Shown here in pieces: positions 25,679-34,532 of a DNA stretch of 64,000 nucleotides. Positions within the stretch are counted from its first letter, which is position 1. Each line of letters begins with the position of its first letter. Origin of the DNA: Asaia krungthepensis NRIC 0535 (GTDB lineage: Bacteria > Pseudomonadota > Alphaproteobacteria > Acetobacterales > Acetobacteraceae); contig NZ_BAPV01000060.1 of the NCBI RefSeq assembly GCF_025995175.1, positions 62,001 to 126,000 of the forward strand, read 5' to 3'. Position numbers and translations under genes: made by a program. The notes under the pieces are model-generated. The model did not search any database and was not told where the DNA came from. It worked only from the letters and a program-made list of their open reading frames with translations.

Positions 25679-26521
25679 ATGGACGCCGTTCTTCTCGAAA
25701 AGCTCGATCGCATTGCCTCCGCACTGGAACGTCTCGCGCCTGCCCCGGCTGGGCCGGCCAGCCTGGAGAGCCATGACGCATTTCTCTGGCAGGGTGCCTC
25801 GGCAATGCTGCGCGGCGTTGAAAAGGTACAAGGGGTCAACCTGTCCCTGCTACGCGGTATCGATCGCCAGGCGCGTCACGTGCTCGAAAATACGCGTCAT
25901 TTCGCTGCTGGCCGCAGCGGTAACAATGTCATGCTCTGGGGCGCGCGGGGCATGGGCAAATCTTCGCTGGTCAAGGCCTGCTTTGCCGAGGCCAATCGCG
26001 CCCACCCGCACGCGCTGGTTCTGATCGAGATCCAGCGCGATGATCTCTCCACGCTTCCACGCCTGCTCGACATGCTGCGCGCGCAATCCCGGCGCTGCAT
26101 CGTGTTCTGCGACGATCTCTCATTCGAGACCCAGGACGCCGATTACAAATCGCTCAAATCCGTTCTCGATGGCGGCATCATGGGGCGCCCTGAAAACGTC
26201 CTGTTCTACGCCACCTCGAACCGCCGCCATCTCATGCCGCGCGACATGATGGAGAATGAGAGCGGCAGTGCCATCAATCCCCAGGAGGCGGTGGAGGAGA
26301 AAGTCTCCCTTTCCGACCGTTTCGGGCTCTGGATCGGCGTGCATGGCTGCAATCAGGAAACCTACCTTGCCATCGTCGATGGTTACGCTGCCGACCGCAA
26401 GCTCGATATCCCCAGGGAGAGCCTGCACCGTCATGCGCTGGAATGGGCCATGGAGCGCGGCGGACGCTCCGGACGCGTTGCTGCACAGTTCATCGATCAT
26501 CTGAGCGCGACGCTCGCCTGA
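25679..26521 (+). CDS. DUF815-family AAA-type ATPase
   Basis: ATPase of unknown role. The 280-residue protein has a Walker A motif GARGMGKSS (about residues 87-95), a Walker B motif CIVFCDDLSF (about 143-152) and the DUF815 blocks FYATSNRRHLMPRD and LSDRFGLWIGVHGCNQ, where the Arg and Asp could act as sensor residues. A C-terminal helical lid follows. Length and layout match the family. The ATG at 25679 fits the helical N-terminus; the frame is open for 22 codons upstream. No partner gene is adjacent; the gene is divergent from yajC and ends at a hairpin. Confidence 0.88.
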   Translation: MDAVLLEKLDRIASALERLAPAPAGPASLESHDAFLWQGASAMLRGVEKVQGVNLSLLRGIDRQARHVLENTRHFAAGRSGNNVMLWGARGMGKSSLVKACFAEANRAHPHALVLIEIQRDDLSTLPRLLDMLRAQSRRCIVFCDDLSFETQDADYKSLKSVLDGGIMGRPENVLFYATSNRRHLMPRDMMENESGSAINPQEAVEEKVSLSDRFGLWIGVHGCNQETYLAIVDGYAADRKLDIPRESLHRHALEWAMERGGRSGRVAAQFIDHLSATLA

Positions 26522-26543
26522 CAGCATCACCCGCAAACAAAGA

Positions 26544-26572
26544 AACCGGACTGGCACAGCGCCAGCCCGGTT
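26544..26572. terminator. Hairpin between convergent DUF815 and TonB-receptor genes
   Basis: AACCGGACTGGC (26544-26555) pairs with GCCAGCCCGGTT (26561-26572) with one mismatch and a five-base loop, 23 bases after the DUF815 stop. A short A-run follows it on the plus strand and AAA precedes it, giving a short T-run on the minus strand. Confidence 0.6.
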
Positions 26573-26640
26573 GAAAAGTGACAGGGTCAACGGTGAAACC
26601 CTGCAGGACCGTTAGGTCGATCCTATAGGGCTGCCACAGA

Positions 26641-29157
26641 TCAGAACGTGGCGTTCAGACGACCGTAGTAATAGGCACCGTAGATCGGAACACCCGACGA
26701 GTCGGTGTCATAGATCTTCGGACCCAGATAGTTGGTGATCGGGTTCACGTGGCGCGGACGCTGGTTGAAGATGTTGTTCGCGCCGATGGCGAAGTGCCAG
26801 TGCTCGGTGAAGCGATATCCGACTTCGATATCTGTCAGCCAGGCCGGGGTGTTCTTGAATTCGGCCCATTCGGTGTTGGAGTACTTGATCGCGGCCGGTG
26901 CCAGATCTTCATAGGTCAGCAGCGACTTCGTCTCGCCATAGCGGGTCTGACGCAGGTTCACGTCCCACTGGTGATAGGTCCAGTAGGCGTTCAGGATCAG
27001 CTTGCTGCGCGGTGAGCCCGTGGTGAGGTAGCCGACCGTCTGGGCATTGGCCGCAGGGTCGCCGAAGGCATTGGTGTTGATATGGCTGATGCGGGTCCGG
27101 TTGAGATTGAGCATCGCGCTCAGGTTGAGCGTGCCGTAGCGGCGGAGATGCAGAAGATAATCGGACTGCAGATCGAGACCTTGCGTACGCGTGCTGGCCA
27201 CGTTGGCGAAGTAGTTGGCCGTCACGTTGTCCAGTTCGATCCCGCTCGGCAGGTTCACGCCCGTAAGAGCAATAGCATCGAGCGCCTGCTGACCATTAAC
27301 CGTCGCCGAGCCGATGATCCGGTCACGAATGTTGATCTGATAGACGTCAACCGAGACATGCCAGTCCTTCAGCGGCTCGGCGATGATACCACCTTCTGCG
27401 CTGGTCGATCTCTCAGGCTTCAGGCGCTGCGCACCAATGGTCTTGCCCGCAGCACCAACCGTCTGAAGAAGACCCGATGCACCGGTCGGCGACACGTTGA
27501 GCGCCGAGTAATACTGCTCAGGCATGGTGGGCGCACGGAAACCGTTGCTGATCGTACCACGCACCGCCAGCTTGCTGGTAATGTCATAACGCGTCGTGAC
27601 CTTGCCGTTCTCGGTATTACCCATATCGGTGTAATGCTCGAAGCGCCCGGCGAAATCGAGGTCCCAGTGCGGCAGCGGATGGAAATCGCCATCCAGGTAA
27701 CCGGCCCAGATATTACGCTGCCACTTCCCGGCGTTCTGCGGGGTGAGGCCGGCAAAACCCTGCGTGCCGCCAAGTTCATACGAAGCCGGTTCGCCTGCCT
27801 TGATCGTGTACATCTCGAGACGATGCTCGGCGCCGAAGGCCAGCGTCATCGGCACGACATCCGCGATGCGGAAATTACGTCGTGCGTCGAAATTGCTGGT
27901 CCACTGGGCGAGAGAATAGCTCTGGGCGCGCACGGTGGTGGGGGAGAACCCATAAGCCTTGTAGTAATTCGGGTTGAAGGTGTTCTTGTTCCCGATATCG
28001 TCGTCATCCTGGCCGTACAGCGTGCTCAGATCCCAGCTGAATCCGAAGAGATTATCGCCCTTGAGGCCCAGATTGGCCTGGAAGTCGTTCTCCTCGATCG
28101 TCTCCAGCGGCGAGAAGCCATAGGGATAGGCGCTGGGCGCCACAGTAGGCACACGATAATTCTCGTAAGCCTCGGAATGACGATGAGCATAGGTGATCAG
28201 ACCGTAGGTCTCGATGCCCTCTGTGATACCCTTGCCCCACTCGATGGAGAGGTTTTCACGCGTCTCTTCCGGGTTGGACAGGATCTTGTTCGAATTGGCA
28301 GGCCAGCTCGAGGTCGGGGTCCAGCGATGATCGTTGGTGCTTTTGAGGTTCGAGACCCAGTGATCGGTGTGATAGACCTGACCGCTCAGATGGACGAAGC
28401 CGTCACTGCCCCATTTGAGACCGCCATCGGCCCCGATCAGATACTGCCAGCCATCGCCGTTATAGGCATTGGCACCCGTCTGCGCGACGGTGTTGATGCC
28501 ATGATTGGTCTTCTTGGTGATGATGTTTACCACACCTGCAATAGCGTCTGAACCATAGAGCGCAGCCGCACCATCACGCAGGATCTCGATATGGTCGATC
28601 GCGCCCGCCGGGATCATGTTCAGATCGACCGGGGTCGAGCCCTGCTGCGGGCCTGCATCGGCATAGATGTTAGCCGTGGTGTTACGACGCTTTCCGTCGA
28701 CCAGCACCAGAACCTCGTTCGGGTTCAGGCCGCGCATACGGATGGCAGAGGTCAGCGCACCGGCATCGGCACCGTTGGCCGTGACCGTGATCGACGGATC
28801 GACGCGTGTGATGGCGTCCGCCAGATTGAGCTGACCGGAGCGGCGCAGGGTCGCAGCCGAGACAACGGTCACGGGCACAGCACTGTCACGTGCCTTTCGA
28901 TTGAAGGCATGGGTGCCGGTCACGATGACCGATTCCCCGCTATCACCGCTTGCATCTCGAGCCTTGCGCGTACGGATCTTGGGGACGGAATGCAGGGCCT
29001 GATCTGAGCCAATCGATGTCCGGTGATGAACCGCGCCCGCCTTCTTGGTCTTAGGCGATGTCTGGTCGACCTGCTGCGTTGCGGCCTGGGCCAGACTGAA
29101 CCCGAAAGGCAGGGAGAGAAGTGTCGCTGCGGTCAGAATTCTTCGTTTTGTGAACAT
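26641..29157 (-). CDS. TonB-dependent outer-membrane receptor
   Basis: Gated outer-membrane porin for uptake of an unidentified ligand, energised through TonB. The 838-residue protein has a signal peptide (residues 1-26, ending AQA), a TonB-box-like SVIVTG near residue 78, a plug domain (about 90-230, with VLVLVDGKRRN and IDHIEILRDGAAALYGSDAIAGVVN) and a 22-strand barrel that ends in Phe (YYYGRLNATF). It belongs to the larger, catecholate/vitamin-type branch without an N-terminal signalling domain. No siderophore, cobalamin or substrate-binding gene is adjacent, so the ligand stays open. The ATG at 29157 (MFTKRRIL) fits a signal peptide; the frame is open for 47 further codons. Confidence 0.93.
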   Translation of the reverse strand: MFTKRRILTAATLLSLPFGFSLAQAATQQVDQTSPKTKKAGAVHHRTSIGSDQALHSVPKIRTRKARDASGDSGESVIVTGTHAFNRKARDSAVPVTVVSAATLRRSGQLNLADAITRVDPSITVTANGADAGALTSAIRMRGLNPNEVLVLVDGKRRNTTANIYADAGPQQGSTPVDLNMIPAGAIDHIEILRDGAAALYGSDAIAGVVNIITKKTNHGINTVAQTGANAYNGDGWQYLIGADGGLKWGSDGFVHLSGQVYHTDHWVSNLKSTNDHRWTPTSSWPANSNKILSNPEETRENLSIEWGKGITEGIETYGLITYAHRHSEAYENYRVPTVAPSAYPYGFSPLETIEENDFQANLGLKGDNLFGFSWDLSTLYGQDDDDIGNKNTFNPNYYKAYGFSPTTVRAQSYSLAQWTSNFDARRNFRIADVVPMTLAFGAEHRLEMYTIKAGEPASYELGGTQGFAGLTPQNAGKWQRNIWAGYLDGDFHPLPHWDLDFAGRFEHYTDMGNTENGKVTTRYDITSKLAVRGTISNGFRAPTMPEQYYSALNVSPTGASGLLQTVGAAGKTIGAQRLKPERSTSAEGGIIAEPLKDWHVSVDVYQINIRDRIIGSATVNGQQALDAIALTGVNLPSGIELDNVTANYFANVASTRTQGLDLQSDYLLHLRRYGTLNLSAMLNLNRTRISHINTNAFGDPAANAQTVGYLTTGSPRSKLILNAYWTYHQWDVNLRQTRYGETKSLLTYEDLAPAAIKYSNTEWAEFKNTPAWLTDIEVGYRFTEHWHFAIGANNIFNQRPRHVNPITNYLGPKIYDTDSSGVPIYGAYYYGRLNATF

Positions 29158-29510
29158 CGTTCGAGCTGTCTCTCCGTGGGATATAACCAGAGACAGTCTA
29201 GGCAGCGTTCCGGAAACGTTACAACATCGAAAGGGAATTTTCTTTCGGAACCGATCTGACTGAGGCAAAAAATACACAGTTTGTTGCACAACAAGCAAGC
29301 AAAAATGACCTTCAGCGCAAGATCCTTTCGTGATTTTAAGTCTTGCGCATCTTTATTTCGCTATCGCGGCGCACGCACTTGAGCAAGGCGAATGCCGCTG
29401 TTCCCATGCGCGCCAAGCCTGCTACTGTTTGCGGGCGCATCAACATGCAGGATCCAGGGGCCCATGTTCCACACGGAGTTCGGCTCGCAGGAGGTCACGA
29501 CAGGATACCC
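29158..29510. promoter_or_regulatory. Divergent upstream region of the TonB receptor and Rieske genes
   Basis: 353 bases without a credible gene. Near the receptor it holds two inverted repeats: TTCCGGAA inside a longer near-palindrome (29205-29218) and CGAAAG (29228-29233) pairing with CTTTCG (29242-29247). Both would lie in the promoter or mRNA leader of the receptor. An AT-richer stretch follows (29262-29345), a likely place for the two divergent promoters. I see no Fur-like GATAAT-type box and no cobalamin-riboswitch core. Confidence 0.4.
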
Positions 29511-30632
29511 ATGACGGAAAGCCTACTTACCGAAAACGAAGCCATCACGATGGCAGAGAGACGTTGCTCCGACGCCATGAGACTTGGCCGTGATGCGGTC
29601 GATCTGCGCCGCGTGAAATGCGATCCCGATTACTGGTACCCCGTGGCCTGGTCCCGCGAGCTCAAGAGGGGCAAGACCATCGGCACGCGTTTTGCCGGGC
29701 AGCCCATTGCTCTGGTTCGCCCGCAGGAGGGAAGCGTGTTCGCGCTTGAGGATCGCTGCGCACACAGACAGGTGCCGCTGAGCAAGGGGCGTGTCGAGGG
29801 TGAGGCTGTCCAGTGCTGCTATCATGGATGGGCCTATGGCCGCTCGGGCCGCTGCATCGATGTGCCTTATCTGGGCAAGGGGAAGCTGCCCAACGGAGTG
29901 CGCACCTACCCCTGTCGCGAGGTCGACGGTCTGATTTTCGTCTTCCCCGGCGATCCCGATAAAGCCGAAACCGTTCCCTTTCCCCGCCTTGGCTCTGTCG
30001 CCGACCCTGCCTACAAGACGCGCCGTTTCGGCGAGCATGTGAACTGCCATTACAGCTTCATGCATGAAAATCTGATGGATATGAATCATCAGTTCATGCA
30101 CTCCAAGCAGATGGGCAAGATGAAGCCGCGCTATCTGGGGGGTGAAAACGAGCCCCGCATGGTCGAGGCGCGTTACAGCTTTGCCCGCGTGGGCGGCAAG
30201 CAGCCATGGGGCGAGGCTCTGATCTTCGGCGAACGCCGCGATGCAAGCGCCAAACACGCCCACCGTGATGTGATGACGATCCGCACCGTCTATCCCTACC
30301 AGACGTTGCACATCCGCACGGGAGATGAACCGCCGGTCATGGATCTGTGGATCGTCTACGTCCCCCAAGATGAGGATCACCTGACCTGCCGCGTTTTCGG
30401 GCTCTTGTCGATTCGTCGCCCCAAGCTCAAGGGCGCGCTCGATCTCGCCTGGCCGCTCTTGGTCGGGTTTACCAACCGCATCTTCGCGGAAGATCGCGAG
30501 ATTGTTGAACTCGAACAGAATGCGTGGCGCGAACTTGGCGGAGATCGCAATCAGGAGGTTTTCCCCGTCATCAATTCATTGCGCGACCTGCTGCGCCGCG
30601 CCGGCATCCAACCCGCCTCTCCCTCTGAATGA
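29511..30632 (+). CDS. Rieske non-heme iron oxygenase, alpha-subunit type
   Basis: Probably hydroxylates or demethylates an unidentified ring compound. The 373-residue protein has a Rieske domain (residues about 40-150) with the cluster ligands Cys83-x-His85 and Cys102-x-x-His105, followed by a catalytic domain with the mononuclear iron motif HENLMDMNHQFMHSK near residues 185-200 (Asp and two His). No reductase or ferredoxin gene is nearby. The ATG at 29511 has AGGA six bases upstream; the frame is open for 56 more codons. Its stop overlaps the start of the GNAT-NUDIX gene (ATGA), so the two are translated together. Confidence 0.88.
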   Translation: MTESLLTENEAITMAERRCSDAMRLGRDAVDLRRVKCDPDYWYPVAWSRELKRGKTIGTRFAGQPIALVRPQEGSVFALEDRCAHRQVPLSKGRVEGEAVQCCYHGWAYGRSGRCIDVPYLGKGKLPNGVRTYPCREVDGLIFVFPGDPDKAETVPFPRLGSVADPAYKTRRFGEHVNCHYSFMHENLMDMNHQFMHSKQMGKMKPRYLGGENEPRMVEARYSFARVGGKQPWGEALIFGERRDASAKHAHRDVMTIRTVYPYQTLHIRTGDEPPVMDLWIVYVPQDEDHLTCRVFGLLSIRRPKLKGALDLAWPLLVGFTNRIFAEDREIVELEQNAWRELGGDRNQEVFPVINSLRDLLRRAGIQPASPSE

Positions 30633-31591
30633 GCCTTTCGCTCGACGTATCACCCTATACGCTCAGACCGCTCCAGCCTTCGGACGGCACCTCTGTGCAT
30701 CGTCTCGTCAACGACTGGAGTGTGGTGCGCATGCTCAGTCACCTGCCCTTTCCCTACCCGCGGGAACTGGCCGACCAGTGGATCACGAGCACCATCGATC
30801 GCCAGAGGACGGGCACAGCCTGGCATTTCGCCATCTGTGACGGGAACGATCTGATCGGCTGCATCGGCCTGTCCTTGGGTCACCCTGGACAGGCCGCGAA
30901 AATCGGGTACTGGGTCGGGCGTGACCACTGGAAAAAAGGCATTGCGACGACCTGCCTTCGCCCCGTCATCGACTGGGCATTCGCAACCCTGCCCATCGTC
31001 AGGATCATTGCCGATGTGGCGGAAGATAATCCGGCTTCGATCGCCTTGCTGGCCCGGCTGGGCTTCAACCAGACCGGCACGTCCCGCGTACCGTTTCTCT
31101 CCCGTGGCCCTGAGCCCCAACCTGTCCTGACCTACACTATGAACCGTGCTACCCAACCCGTCGTCCCGGAACCGGGCCTGCCTGCCACGCGCATCCTCCT
31201 CGTCGTGGCAGGCGTTCTTGTCGACAATGCGGGACGTATCCTTCTTGCCCGGCGTCCGCCTGGCAAACCCCTTGCAGGGTTATGGGAATTCCCCGGCGGC
31301 AAGGTCGAGCCCCATGAATCGCCTGAACAGGCCCTGATTCGTGAGCTCGATGAAGAGCTGGGCATCGATATCTCCGCGGGATGTATCGCCCCATTCACCT
31401 TCGTGTCCGAGAATATCGGTGCGCGGCACCTCATGATGCCGCTCTATCTGTGCCGACGCTGGCGCAATACGCCCACACCCCGCGAGGGACAGGAACTCGC
31501 CTGGGTCAGCGCCGAACAGCTCGGGGACTATCCCATGCCAGCCCCTGACCGGCCGCTCATCCCGCTGCTGCAGGATCTCATGGCCGGATAG
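30629..31591 (+). CDS. GNAT acetyltransferase-NUDIX hydrolase fusion
   Basis: Two enzymes in one 320-residue chain. Residues about 8-170 are a RimJ-type GNAT domain (YTLRPLQPSDG at the start, acetyl-CoA loop in GRDHWKKGIATTCL at 97-110, and ADVAEDNPASIALLARLGF at 128-146). Residues about 185-318 are a MutT-type NUDIX domain with a perfect NUDIX box at 224-246 (GGKVEPHE, then RELDEELGI), followed by the LAWVSAEQL block usual in 8-oxo-dGTP diphosphatases. The first half could acetylate a protein N-terminus or small amine; the second could clean oxidised nucleotides. The start overlaps the Rieske stop by four bases. Confidence 0.9.
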   Translation: MSLSLDVSPYTLRPLQPSDGTSVHRLVNDWSVVRMLSHLPFPYPRELADQWITSTIDRQRTGTAWHFAICDGNDLIGCIGLSLGHPGQAAKIGYWVGRDHWKKGIATTCLRPVIDWAFATLPIVRIIADVAEDNPASIALLARLGFNQTGTSRVPFLSRGPEPQPVLTYTMNRATQPVVPEPGLPATRILLVVAGVLVDNAGRILLARRPPGKPLAGLWEFPGGKVEPHESPEQALIRELDEELGIDISAGCIAPFTFVSENIGARHLMMPLYLCRRWRNTPTPREGQELAWVSAEQLGDYPMPAPDRPLIPLLQDLMAG

Positions 31592-31624
31592 CCCGAGGAT
31601 TGATCGCCCCTTTCGAGGCGGCTT

Positions 31625-32539
31625 TCAGTTAGCCTTGGCAGGGGCCAGAACCAGCGGATGCTGCGGCAGGCCAGCCTTATCGGCACGGAAAGTAAACAGG
31701 CTTCCCGATTGCGGCTCACGCGACAATGTTTCCTCGTCGATGCCCTGGCGCGCGCTCGTCACATAGGCAGTCTTGCGATCATCGCCGCCGAAGCAGACTT
31801 TGGTGATGTTGGTGGCGGGCACTTTTATAGCGGCGCGCTCGACGCCTTCCGGCGTGAAGCAGCGGACATGACCGCCATTCCAGGTCGAGGCCCAGACATT
31901 CCCCTCGCAGTCAGTCACCACACCGTCCGGATAGCCCTTCTCTTCGGGCAGATGCACGAATACACGCTTGTTCTCGAGATTGCCTTCGACCGTGATGTCG
32001 AACCGATAGATATTGCCGCTCGGCGTGTCGCACGCATAAAGCACCTTTCCATCGGGGGAGACGGCGGGGCCATTGGCCACCGTGTATCCCGTATCATGGC
32101 GACGGAGCACGAATCCCTGCGGGGTATGGGTGATGCTGTAAATCGACCCGCTCGGAGCCTCCTCGGAATCATCCATCGTCCCGAACCAGCCGCGACCATG
32201 CAGGTCGACACAGGCGTCGTTCAGACGGTTACCGGGCAGATCGCTCTCGACATCGACCAGTTTGGCGAAGCTGCCATCGGTGGGATCGAACCGGTAGAGC
32301 CCGTCCGGCAGTCCGGCCAGAAAGCTGCCATCCTCAACCGGCATGAGAAACGCAACCTTCCCCGGTGCCGCCCAGTGACAGGCCTCTCCGAGAGACGGCG
32401 TGAACCTATGGACTTTCTGGCCGTTGATATCGACGAAATAGACAGCGTTTTCGCTGGAGATCCAGACTGGCCCCTCACCGAGCTCGGCGCGGACATCATA
32501 AGCGCATGAAGCGCAGGTCTCGCTAATCTGTTCAGCCAT
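31625..32539 (-). CDS. SMP-30/gluconolactonase/LRE family protein
   Basis: Six-bladed beta-propeller lactonase, cytoplasmic since no signal peptide is seen. The 304-residue protein begins with the metal-site block AELGEGPVW (Glu22) and contains NRLNDACVDLHGRGWFGTMD, NGPAVSPDGKVLYACDT and KGYPDGVVTDCEGNVWAS, which hold the Asn and Asp ligands for calcium or zinc. The family hydrolyses sugar lactones such as gluconolactone or other aldonolactones. In an organism of this kind a sugar-lactone substrate is likely, but the exact one cannot be read. The gene converges on the GNAT-NUDIX gene with 33 bases between them and is divergent from the CinA-type gene. Confidence 0.88.
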   Translation of the reverse strand: MAEQISETCASCAYDVRAELGEGPVWISSENAVYFVDINGQKVHRFTPSLGEACHWAAPGKVAFLMPVEDGSFLAGLPDGLYRFDPTDGSFAKLVDVESDLPGNRLNDACVDLHGRGWFGTMDDSEEAPSGSIYSITHTPQGFVLRRHDTGYTVANGPAVSPDGKVLYACDTPSGNIYRFDITVEGNLENKRVFVHLPEEKGYPDGVVTDCEGNVWASTWNGGHVRCFTPEGVERAAIKVPATNITKVCFGGDDRKTAYVTSARQGIDEETLSREPQSGSLFTFRADKAGLPQHPLVLAPAKAN

Positions 32540-32644
32540 TTCTCTACTCCCGCGAAAAAGTCATCAAACCGTTCGGGCGTAACGCATGCGGACCCGGTAT
32601 GGTTGACGGTATTTCAAGGACCTCAGAGTTACAGCGAGCCTCTC

Positions 32645-33397
32645 ATGACGCCAACAGCCTGCCTCCTGATCATCGGGAATGAAATCCTCTCCGGCCGGAC
32701 CCAGGACGCCAATATCCGCTTCATTGCGACTGGCCTTGCCCAGGCAGGGATTGCCCTTGAGGAGGTCCGGGTCATTCCGGACAAGGCCAGACGAATCGTC
32801 GAGACGGTTGCGACCTGCCGCGCCCAGTTCGATCATGTTTTCACCACGGGCGGGATCGGGCCCACCCATGACGATATCACAGCAGGCTGTGTGGCCGAGG
32901 CCATCGGCGTGCCACTCGAGATCCATGAGGAGAGCTATCGCAAGCTCGAGGAATATCTGGGTAAGGAAAAATTCAACAAGGCCCGTCAGCGCATGGCCTG
33001 GCTGCCGCGCGGGGCAATTCCTATTGCAAACAGCGTGTCGATCGCACCGGGCTTCACAATCGCCAATGTGCATGTAATGGCGGGTGTACCCTCCATCATG
33101 CAATCCATGTTCACGGCGCTCCTGCCCAACCTTGAGGGTGGTGCACCGCTGCGCTCGGTGGCGTGGCATGCCGATCTGCGTGAGGGAACATTGGCAGAGG
33201 GACTCGAGCAGATCCAGAACGACTTTCCTCTGCTCGACCTGGGATCTTACCCTTTTGAACGGCAGGACGGACGCAAAGGCGTTTCTCTGGTTGCCAAAGG
33301 CTACGATGAGGCCAGCGTGACCGATGCGGGTGAACGCATCAGAACGCTGATCGAATCTCTCGGTGAGACGCCTGTGTCTGGCGAGCCCGCCCCCTGA
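32645..33397 (+). CDS. CinA N-terminal/MoaB-type molybdopterin-binding domain protein
   Basis: A 250-residue protein of the COG1058 type: the molybdopterin-binding-like domain of CinA without the C-terminal nicotinamide-nucleotide amidase domain. The fold is marked by IIGNEILSGRTQDANIRFIA near the start and VFTTGGIGPTHDDITA around residues 60-76. In full CinA this domain has ADP-ribose pyrophosphatase activity; whether the short form has it is inferred. The ATG at 32645 follows a divergent gap of about 105 bases from the SMP-30 gene. A strong bidirectional terminator follows. Confidence 0.85.
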   Translation: MTPTACLLIIGNEILSGRTQDANIRFIATGLAQAGIALEEVRVIPDKARRIVETVATCRAQFDHVFTTGGIGPTHDDITAGCVAEAIGVPLEIHEESYRKLEEYLGKEKFNKARQRMAWLPRGAIPIANSVSIAPGFTIANVHVMAGVPSIMQSMFTALLPNLEGGAPLRSVAWHADLREGTLAEGLEQIQNDFPLLDLGSYPFERQDGRKGVSLVAKGYDEASVTDAGERIRTLIESLGETPVSGEPAP

Positions 33398-33446
33398 GAT
33401 CAGCGGCCGATACGGCCTCCAGATCGATTGTCAGGAACGGACAAAA

Positions 33447-33476
33447 AAGCCGCCCGGTATGGAACCTGGGCGGCTT
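33447..33476. terminator. Bidirectional intrinsic terminator between the CinA-type gene and accA
   Basis: AAGCCGCCC (33447-33455) pairs perfectly with GGGCGGCTT (33468-33476). A run of six A residues at its left gives a T-run for minus-strand transcripts of accA, and CTTCT follows for plus-strand ones. Confidence 0.8.
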
Positions 33477-33530
33477 CTTCTATGTCATCGAGGCAAGCGG
33501 CGAGGCGAGAACCCGGCTCACCTCACTGCA

Positions 33531-34487
33531 TCACAGGGCGTCACGACCCATGGCGAGAAACTTCTCGCGGCGCTTCGCCACCAGGGCCTCGCCTTCGAAA
33601 GGAACCAGCTCGGCCAGCACATCGCCAATGGCATCGCCCACCGCAGCAATGGCCTCATCCGGGAAACGCTGTGCCCCACCGATCGGCTCAGGAATGATCC
33701 TGTCGATCAGACGCAGCTTCAACAGATCCTGCGCGGTCAGCTTGAGAGCCTCAGCCGCAGTCGACGCCTGCTTGGGATCGCGCCACAGGATGGAGGCAGC
33801 GCCTTCCGGCGCAATGACGGAATAAATCGAATGCTCAAGCATGAGCACGCGATCGCCCGCGCCAAGCGCAACAGCGCCACCGGAGCCGCCCTCGCCGATG
33901 ATGATGGCCACCAGCGGTACAGGCGCACGCAGGCAACAATCGGTCGAGCGCGCGATGGCCTGAGCCTGTCCACGCTCTTCGGCATCAATGCCAGGCCAGG
34001 CGCCTGAGGTGTCGATAAAGGTCAGGATCGGCAGACCGAAGCGCCCGGCCATTTCAACAAGACGCTGGGCCTTGCGATAGCCTTCCGGCTTCGGCATGCC
34101 GAAATTATGGCGCAGGCGCGACTCCATGTCGAAACCGCGCTCCGTGCCGATTACCATCACCGCCTGACCGCGGAAGCGGGCAAGACCACCGACAATGGCC
34201 TGGTCATCATGGCCGAGGCGATCACCGGCGAGCGGTGTATAATCCTCGAGAAGGCCCCGGAAATAATCGAGGGCACGTGGGCGCTGGGCATGACGCGCCA
34301 CCATGACCTTCTGCCACGGCGTCAGCTTGGTATAAGCGGCCCGGAGCTGCTTTTCCGCCTTGTCGGAGAGCTTGCCGATTTCGTCGGCAATGTTGATGCC
34401 TTCGCCGTCCTTGGCCATCTGGCGAAGTTCGGCAATCTTGTTTTCAAGCTCGGCAACCGGCTTTTCGAAATCGAGATACTGACGCAT
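33531..34487 (-). CDS. accA: Acetyl-CoA carboxylase carboxyltransferase subunit alpha
   Basis: Alpha subunit of the carboxyltransferase that makes malonyl-CoA for fatty acid synthesis, acting with AccD. The 318-residue product has the family start MRQYLDFEKPVAELENKI, the helical N-terminal part, VMVIGTERGFDMESRLRHNFG, and the acyl-CoA-binding core PILTFIDTSGAWPGIDAEERGQ and GEGGSGGAVALG. Length is normal. The ATG at 34487 is preferred to an upstream one at 34523. It lies 45 bases downstream of xerD, a pairing seen in other members of this group. Confidence 0.96.
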   Translation of the reverse strand: MRQYLDFEKPVAELENKIAELRQMAKDGEGINIADEIGKLSDKAEKQLRAAYTKLTPWQKVMVARHAQRPRALDYFRGLLEDYTPLAGDRLGHDDQAIVGGLARFRGQAVMVIGTERGFDMESRLRHNFGMPKPEGYRKAQRLVEMAGRFGLPILTFIDTSGAWPGIDAEERGQAQAIARSTDCCLRAPVPLVAIIIGEGGSGGAVALGAGDRVLMLEHSIYSVIAPEGAASILWRDPKQASTAAEALKLTAQDLLKLRLIDRIIPEPIGGAQRFPDEAIAAVGDAIGDVLAELVPFEGEALVAKRREKFLAMGRDAL

Positions 34488-34532
34488 GACCCGCCGATAG
34501 CACGGGTTCCAGTGCGACAACAATCCATTGCG

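Noticed and set aside
29158-29510. Cobalamin riboswitch or Fur box before the TonB receptor
   Set aside because: Neither the conserved B12-box nor a GATAATGATAATCATTATC-like sequence could be found by eye.
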